In this document: positions 1 to 4,249 of the stretch, piece by piece
Layout: each line of letters opens with the position of its first letter
Numbering within the stretch: the first letter of the stretch is position 1
Assembly (NCBI GenBank): GCA_050184295.1
Contig: JBFXAM010000160.1
Coordinates: 1 to 8,592 of the forward strand
DNA length: 8,592 nt
From: JBFXAM01 sp050184295
GTDB taxonomy: Bacteria > Planctomycetota > Phycisphaerae > UBA1845 > Fen-1342
Direction of reading: 5' to 3'
The notes under the pieces: model-generated
What the model was told of the DNA's origin: nothing
Databases searched by the model: none
The model's input: only the letters and a program-made list of their open reading frames with translations
Position numbers and translations under genes: made by a program

Positions 1-342
1 GCGTCCGATGTCGAGCAGTGTCCGCGGCAGCTCGCGGAGCATGGCGCCGAGCCCCTGATAGTGCCGCAGCGGCGCAAAGCGCACGCCGGGCCCGTCGACG
101 CGCTGCCAGTTCGCCGGCGGCGTCGGCGCGTCATAGACGCGCGCGAGGGGCCGCACTTCGTCGAACAACTCCAGATACTGCCGCCAGTATTCGTACGAGA
201 GATTGATGGTGAAGAGCCCGATTGGCGTACGCGCGTAGTGGTCCTCGGTGATGACGATCAGGGTTCGACGTGGGACGCGACGGTTTACCGCCAATGAATG
301 GCTCCGGGCGTTGTGCGGCGCACGGTCACCGTGAGCCCGCAT
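1..342 (-). CDS. Glycosyltransferase, family 4-like, N-terminal fragment (runs off left edge)
   Basis: This minus-strand frame is open for 114 codons and has no stop before the window edge, so the C-terminal part is missing. After a basic N-terminus it shows a beta strand TLIVITEDHY, then NLSYEYWRQYLELFDEV, then ARVYDAP, GPGVRFAPLRHYQG and an amphipathic helix LRELPRTLLDIGR. This pattern is how GT-B family 4 glycosyltransferases begin: a first Rossmann strand, a Y/F-W-x-R-YLxxFDEV helix, and a 'GPGVxFxPLPxY' segment. The family transfers sugars from activated donors onto glycans or lipids at the cytoplasmic face of the membrane. The donor-binding C-terminal half is outside the window, so no substrate can be inferred. 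Start choice: ATG at 342 has AGGA 6 nt upstream. A TTG at 294 with GGAG 7 nt upstream is an equal or better alternative and would remove 16 low-complexity residues. The gene is transcribed divergently from the SPFH operon. Confidence 0.68.
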   Translation of the reverse strand, partial: MRAHGDRAPHNARSHSLAVNRRVPRRTLIVITEDHYARTPIGLFTINLSYEYWRQYLELFDEVRPLARVYDAPTPPANWQRVDGPGVRFAPLRHYQGLGAMLRELPRTLLDIGR

Positions 343-408
343 CCGTGATCCTGTGCGGCCGGCGCGCCGGTCCACTCGCGCTCGGTCGCCTTCGATTTTT
401 GCGTCGGC

Positions 409-416
409 ATTATACT
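409..416. promoter_or_regulatory. Overlapping divergent -10-like hexamers
   Basis: The 127-nt gap between the two divergent genes has an unusually AT-rich patch for this GC-rich window. It reads TATACT on the plus strand (411-416) and TATAAT on the minus strand (414 to 409). Distances suit both neighbours: about 54 nt to the plus-strand ATG at 470 and about 67 nt to the minus-strand ATG at 342. No convincing -35 hexamer lies 16-18 nt away on either strand, so the call rests on -10 similarity and position only. Confidence 0.3.
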
Positions 417-469
417 TCCGGCTGCGCTGAACCACCGTATGCTTGTAGGTAGAGGGAGTACACGGCCGC

Positions 470-766
470 ATGCTCCTCGCCCCCGCGACATTCGTCGTCC
501 TGTTCGTCGCCGCGTTGCTGGCGATCGGGGGGGTCGTCTTCATCCTGATCGCACAGGCCGGCGGGAGCTCCGATCCGCACCGCAGGGAGCGCGCCGCCTA
601 CGAGATCGAGCAACTGCGACGGGCCAGCTCAACGCGCATCGCGTGCCCCGACCCGCGTTGCGCGCACGCGAACCCGAGCGCGGCCCGTTTCTGCGCCATG
701 TGCGGAGCGCAACTCGCTCCCACGGACGCTTCGGAAAATCCCCAGCCCCCTCTGACCCGGGAGTGA
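470..766 (+). CDS. Small membrane-anchored zinc-ribbon protein
   Basis: This is a 98-residue protein. Residues about 6-28 form one hydrophobic transmembrane helix (FVVLFVAALLAIGGVVFILI). A basic, helical linker follows (HRRERAAYEIEQLRR, residues 37-51), then a zinc-ribbon motif with C59, C64, C75 and C78 (CPDPRC, ten residues, CAMCG) and a short polar tail. The four cysteines in two knuckles suggest one bound zinc. Such ribbons usually mediate protein or nucleic-acid contacts and are not catalytic. The uncharged N-terminus and basic residues after the helix predict an N-out, C-in orientation, placing the ribbon in the cytoplasm (inference). AGAGGGAG lies at 451-458, 11 nt before the ATG, a slightly long spacing. 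It is the first gene of an apparent operon, and its stop is 4 nt before the first SPFH gene. I recognise no named family; a role as SPFH partner is inferred from linkage only. Confidence 0.75.
   Translation: MLLAPATFVVLFVAALLAIGGVVFILIAQAGGSSDPHRRERAAYEIEQLRRASSTRIACPDPRCAHANPSAARFCAMCGAQLAPTDASENPQPPLTRE
759..763 (+). promoter_or_regulatory. Ribosome binding site for the first SPFH gene
   Basis: GGGAG lies 7 nt before the ATG at 771. It overlaps the last codons of the zinc-ribbon gene, which ends at 766. The spacing favours the ATG at 771 over the in-frame ATG at 777, and the arrangement suggests coupled translation of the two genes. Confidence 0.55.
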
Positions 767-770
767 ATCC

Positions 771-2504
771 ATGGCCATGAACACCGACACGCCCACGGCC
801 GCCGAGCGGCGCGGGGGCGGCGGGACCAACCCGCCGCGACGACCGATCGGATTCGACCCGGAGGCACTCGGCCCGGCGGCGCGCTTCGGCTGGCTGCTGC
901 TGCTCGTGCTGCTCATTCCGCTCGGCGTGATGTACTGGTGGCTTGTGCAGCGCGTCGAGGTGCCGGCGAACCACATCCTGCTGCTGACTCGCAAGGTCGG
1001 CGAGTCGCTGCCCGCGCAGGCTGAGACTGCCGATCAGTACGTGCTCTACCCCGGTCTGCTTGCGGCGCTCGGCGAGCCGCCGGGTTCGACGCGCTACAAG
1101 GGCATCATCTACGAGCCGGTGGCGGAGGGACGCTACTTCTTCGACCCGTTCTTCTGGGAGCGCGTGGTCGTCCCCGCCACCATTATCGAGCCCGAGGAAG
1201 TCGGCATCGTGATCCGCAAATACGGTCGCGCGCTGCCGGCGGGCCGCACGGTCGCCACCGCGCCCGACGAGCGCGGACCGCTTGCCGAGGTGCTCCGTCC
1301 CGGCCGCTACAACCTCAACCCGCACGCGTACGACGTGAAACGCGCCAAGCCGGTCGTCATCCCGCCGGGACACGTGGGCGTTCAAACGCTCTACGCCGGC
1401 GAAGAGGGCGCGAGCACGAACGAGTATCTCGCGGCCGAAGGCCAGCGCGGCGTGCAGCCGGTCGCGCTCCCGCCGGGCATGTACTACAACAACCCGTACG
1501 CCCGACGCATCGACGTGATCGACGTTCGGAGCCACACGATCGACATGCACGGCGACGACGCGATCCGATTTCCCTCGAACGACAGCTTCGACATTCTGAT
1601 CGACTGCACGGTGGAATACGCGATCCGCCAGGATCTCGCGCCGTTCGTGATGGTGGCGATCGGCGACCACGATGACATCCGCGAAAAGCTGATTCTTCCC
1701 TACGCCCGCTCGCTTTGCCGCATCGAAGGCTCGAAGCTGCTGGCCCGCGACTTCATCTCCGGCGACACGCGCCGGGCGTTTCAGGAGAAGGTCTTTGAAG
1801 GCCTGCGCGAGCAATCGTTCTCGCAGGGAATCGAAATCCGCGCCACGCTCATCCGCCGGATCGTGCCCCCCGCGGCGATCGCCGAGCCGATCAGCGATCG
1901 GCAGGTCGCGGGCCAGCAGATCAAGCAATACGAAAACGAAATCAAGGTCGCGGAGGCCGAGGCGAAACTCGTCGAGCAGCAGGAAATGCAGAAGCAGAAT
2001 CAGGCGATCGGGCAAGCGCAGCGCGAGGTCGTCACCGTCACCGTCGAAGCCGAACAGCGCAAGGCGGTCGCGCTGACCAACGCGGCGCAGCGGCTCGAGG
2101 TCGCCAAGCTCGAGCTCGAAGCCGCGCGCCAGAACGCCGCTGCCATGATCGCCCGTGGTCAAGCCGAGGCCGAAGTTCGCCTGCTCCAGTTTGAAGCCGA
2201 GGCCCGCCCGCTGCGCGACGCGATCGCGGCGTTCGGCGACGGCGAGACGTACGCGCAGTTCTTCTTCTATCAGAAGCTCGCGCCCGCGGTGAAGTCCGTG
2301 CTGGCGAGCACCGACGGCGCGTTCGCGGAGATTTTCCGCAACTTGTCGAGCACGGCGCCCGCGCCGCCACGGCCGCGCCTCGAGCGCGAGCCGGTGCGCG
2401 GCGCGTCGCCTCCACCGCGCACGAGCGACGGTGCGGCGAATTCGGTCTCGTCGCCGCCAGCGGCTTCGAACAACGGGGCGACGAACGCGGGAGGAACGCC
2501 ATGA
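771..2504 (+). CDS. SPFH/band 7 domain membrane protein with three N-terminal repeat modules (paralogue 1)
   Basis: This 577-residue protein belongs to the SPFH superfamily (stomatin, prohibitin, flotillin, HflK/C), whose members form membrane-bound oligomeric assemblies. In order it has a basic, Gly/Pro-rich N-terminus (1-39) and one transmembrane helix (about 40-59). Three tandem modules follow (about 62-138, 139-195, 196-255), ending in EGRYFFDP, LRPGRYNLNP and LPPGMYYNNP. The SPFH core (about 256-375) includes FPSNDSFDILIDCTVEYAI and ISGDTRRAFQEKV. A long charged coiled coil (about 380-485) is followed by a conserved C-terminal segment (AFGDGETYAQFFFYQKLAP, then FAEIF) and a Pro/Ala/Ser-rich, probably disordered tail (527-577). 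Basic residues before the helix predict N-in topology with the SPFH region outside the cytoplasm, as in HflK/C. Most SPFH proteins are shorter and have one entry segment, so the triplication is unusual. No protease or NfeD partner gene is nearby. The exact subfamily cannot be assigned by eye. Confidence 0.88.
   Translation: MAMNTDTPTAAERRGGGGTNPPRRPIGFDPEALGPAARFGWLLLLVLLIPLGVMYWWLVQRVEVPANHILLLTRKVGESLPAQAETADQYVLYPGLLAALGEPPGSTRYKGIIYEPVAEGRYFFDPFFWERVVVPATIIEPEEVGIVIRKYGRALPAGRTVATAPDERGPLAEVLRPGRYNLNPHAYDVKRAKPVVIPPGHVGVQTLYAGEEGASTNEYLAAEGQRGVQPVALPPGMYYNNPYARRIDVIDVRSHTIDMHGDDAIRFPSNDSFDILIDCTVEYAIRQDLAPFVMVAIGDHDDIREKLILPYARSLCRIEGSKLLARDFISGDTRRAFQEKVFEGLREQSFSQGIEIRATLIRRIVPPAAIAEPISDRQVAGQQIKQYENEIKVAEAEAKLVEQQEMQKQNQAIGQAQREVVTVTVEAEQRKAVALTNAAQRLEVAKLELEAARQNAAAMIARGQAEAEVRLLQFEAEARPLRDAIAAFGDGETYAQFFFYQKLAPAVKSVLASTDGAFAEIFRNLSSTAPAPPRPRLEREPVRGASPPPRTSDGAANSVSSPPAASNNGATNAGGTP
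954..1535 (+). repeat. Three tandem protein modules in SPFH paralogue 1
   Basis: Three diverged copies cover residues 62-138, 139-195 and 196-255. Each begins with a strand of the type P-x-x-V-G-[IV]-x-x (HILLLTRKVGESLP; EVGIVIRKYGRALPAG; HVGVQTLYAG). Each ends with a variant of LxPGxYxxNP followed by a strand. Copies 2 and 3 also share an ERGPL / QRGVQ step before the PG turn. The repeats show at protein level; I see no strong DNA-level repeat. Confidence 0.75.
2489..2504 (+). promoter_or_regulatory. RBS and ATGA translational coupling site between the SPFH genes
   Basis: GGGAGG (2489-2494) lies 6 nt before the ATG at 2501. That ATG overlaps the TGA stop (2502-2504) of the upstream SPFH gene as ATGA. 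The strong Shine-Dalgarno and 4-nt overlap decide the start of the second gene and imply coupled, near-stoichiometric synthesis of the two proteins. Confidence 0.7.
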
Positions 2505-4159
2505 AACCGGGAACGCTCTTGACGGGAGTCGTAGGTTTCGCGCTGGTTCTCGCGGCCGTCGCCGTCGGCGGCGTCTGGATGTTCTGTCGCGTTTACGTCG
2601 AGCCCGACCAGTGCCTGGTGCTCATTCGCAAGAGCGGAGCACCGCTGCCGGCGGGCGAGAAGGTCGCCAGCGCGGGACAGAAAGGCGTGCAGCGCGAGAC
2701 GCTCGGGCCGGGCCGGTATTTCTTCAACCCCTTCACGTGGGATTGGGAGCTGCACCGGCTGGTCGAGGTCGCGGCCGGCGACCCGATGACCTGGCGCGAG
2801 GTCTACTCCGCCAAGACCGATGTGGCCGCGCCGCTCCTCGCCGGCGACTGGCCTCAGATCGGCGTGCTCGTCAATAAGGTCGGCAAGCCCGCGCCCGACG
2901 GCGCCGAGGTCGTCGAAGCGGGATTCCAGGGCATCCAGCGACACGTGCTCACGCCCGGCACCTACCGCATCAACCCCTATGTCTACGAAGTCCGACTCGA
3001 AAGCGCGACGGTTGTGCCACTCGGGTATTGCGGCGTCGTCACGTCACAGCTCGGCGACATGCCCGCCCGCGAGACCGTTCAGGAAGTGAGCGTCGGTCCC
3101 GACGGCGAGCCCATCAAGGGGCCGCCAAAAGTCGTGCAAAAGCTCGCGAAGGAAGGCGAACGCGGTGTGCTCGCCAACGTCCTGCCGCCGGGCATCTATT
3201 ATCTCAACCCCTACGTCTACAAGGTGCAGATCGTACAGGTCGGATATAACCAGCTCGCGCAGGAGAAAGGCCGCGACATTGCCGCGCACATCACGTTTCC
3301 CTCGCGCGACGGCTTCACGATCGACATCGGCGTGACCGTCGTCTGGGGTCGCCACCCGGCGCACACCGCCGAGATGATCAACCGCTTCGGCGATCTCGCG
3401 AAGCTGCGCGAGATCATCCTTAGCCAGATGCGGAGTATCTGCCGCAACATCGGCTCGGAATATGAAAGCACCGACTTCATCCGCGGCGAGAAGCGCGAGC
3501 TGTACCAGCAGGCCGTGACCGAAACGCTGCGGCGCGTGTGCCGCGAGCGCGACATCGAGATTCTTATCGCGCTGATTCACAACATCGAGGTGCAAGGCGG
3601 GCAGGCGGCGGCGGGTGACGCGGGCGACCTGAAATCGACGATCCAGCGCGGCTTCATCGCCCGCGAGCAGGAGATTTCCAAGCAGGCCGAGCGCGAGGCC
3701 GCCCGCAAGAAGGCCGAGCTCGAGACCGCCGCGGTCGCGATTGAGGTCGCCCGCGAGCAGATCACGGCCGACACGCGCAAGAAGGTGGCGGAGCTCAAGG
3801 CGGACGGCGAGAAGAAGGCCCGCGAGATCGATGCACAGCGCGATCTCGAAGTCTCGCGCGTCGAACGCGAGATCGCCGACCTCGAAGCCGAGAACACGCG
3901 CGTCACCGGTCGCGCCGCCGCCGAGGTCGAAGAACTCCGCAATCAGGCGGAGGCCGACGGCAAGCGGCTGATGATCGAGGCTTTTGGCGCGGGCCGCGCG
4001 TACAACCTCTACACCTTCGCCGAAGGCTTCGCGCCCGAGAGCATCCGGCTGATCTTCGCGGGCGAAGGGACGTTCTGGACCGACCTGCAACGCGCGCAGG
4101 ACGCGGCGAACCTCGAACTGCTGCGCGGCGCCAGCGGGCCGGGAACGGCCGAACGCTGA
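2501..4159 (+). CDS. SPFH/band 7 domain membrane protein with three N-terminal repeat modules (paralogue 2)
   Basis: This 552-residue protein is a paralogue of the preceding gene product. It has a very short N-terminus (MKPGT) and one transmembrane helix (about 6-29). Three modules follow (about 31-90, 117-181, 182-258), ending in LGPGRYFFNP, LTPGTYRINP and LPPGIYYLNP. The SPFH core (about 259-375) has FPSRDGFTIDIGVTVVWG and FIRGEKRELYQQAV. A highly charged coiled coil (about 385-500) is rich in Glu, Lys, Arg and Ala. The C-terminal segment (EAFGAGRAYNLYTFAEGFAP, then GTFWTDL) matches that of paralogue 1. It lacks the disordered tail. Module 3 carries an inserted polar loop (about 190-215, including GPDGEPIKGPPK). 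K2 before the helix weakly predicts N-in topology with the bulk of the protein outside the cytoplasm. In the family, paired SPFH proteins such as HflK with HflC or Phb1 with Phb2 form mixed rings; a hetero-oligomer with paralogue 1 is a reasonable inference. Confidence 0.88.
   Translation: MKPGTLLTGVVGFALVLAAVAVGGVWMFCRVYVEPDQCLVLIRKSGAPLPAGEKVASAGQKGVQRETLGPGRYFFNPFTWDWELHRLVEVAAGDPMTWREVYSAKTDVAAPLLAGDWPQIGVLVNKVGKPAPDGAEVVEAGFQGIQRHVLTPGTYRINPYVYEVRLESATVVPLGYCGVVTSQLGDMPARETVQEVSVGPDGEPIKGPPKVVQKLAKEGERGVLANVLPPGIYYLNPYVYKVQIVQVGYNQLAQEKGRDIAAHITFPSRDGFTIDIGVTVVWGRHPAHTAEMINRFGDLAKLREIILSQMRSICRNIGSEYESTDFIRGEKRELYQQAVTETLRRVCRERDIEILIALIHNIEVQGGQAAAGDAGDLKSTIQRGFIAREQEISKQAEREAARKKAELETAAVAIEVAREQITADTRKKVAELKADGEKKAREIDAQRDLEVSRVEREIADLEAENTRVTGRAAAEVEELRNQAEADGKRLMIEAFGAGRAYNLYTFAEGFAPESIRLIFAGEGTFWTDLQRAQDAANLELLRGASGPGTAER
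2591..3274 (+). repeat. Three tandem protein modules in SPFH paralogue 2
   Basis: Diverged copies lie at residues about 31-90, 117-181 and 182-258. Opening strands are CLVLIRKSGAPLPAG, IGVLVNKVGKPAPDG and CGVVTSQLGDMPA. The middle step is GQKGVQRETL, GFQGIQRHVL and GERGVLANVL. The closing turns are PGRYFFNP, PGTYRINP and PGIYYLNP. A linker of about 26 residues separates copies 1 and 2. The copies resemble those of paralogue 1 closely enough to suggest that triplication preceded gene duplication. Confidence 0.75.
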
Positions 4160-4188
4160 GCGTCGGCCCGGACGGGCGCCGCGACGAG

Positions 4189-4222
4189 CGATGTGCGGGC
4201 GGCGCGCGCCTCCCGCACGTCG
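4189..4222. terminator. Hairpin in the convergent intergenic gap (candidate bidirectional terminator)
   Basis: An 11-bp stem pairs 4189-4199 with 4212-4222 and includes one G-T wobble. The 12-nt interior contains GGCGCGCGCC, which can extend the pairing. A smaller hairpin, GTTGC-TGTC-GCAAC, follows at 4226-4239. The position is right: 30 nt after the SPFH operon stop and just past the stop of the convergent minus-strand gene. There is no T-run on either side, so this is not a classical intrinsic terminator. Confidence 0.45.
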
Positions 4223-4249
4223 GTCGTTGCTGTCGCAACCTCGGCGCGC

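Noticed and set aside
61..297. Plus-strand 78-codon frame at the left edge
   Set aside because: No domain. The opposite strand gives glycosyltransferase-like sequence across the same bases.
540..2162. Minus-strand open frame of 540 codons opposite SPFH paralogue 1
   Set aside because: The product is Arg/Asp/Leu-rich low-complexity sequence typical of the antisense frame of a high-GC gene. The plus strand encodes a clear SPFH protein with good ribosome binding sites.
3044..4090. Minus-strand open frame of 348 codons opposite SPFH paralogue 2
   Set aside because: Same antisense effect of high-GC codon use; no recognisable domain, and it lies entirely inside a well-supported gene.
954..4159. 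Orthology of the SPFH proteins to the eukaryotic major vault protein
   Set aside because: No vault-repeat sequence signature is visible. The transmembrane anchor and the PGxYxxNP motifs point to the SPFH family, so only an analogy of layout is kept as a finding.
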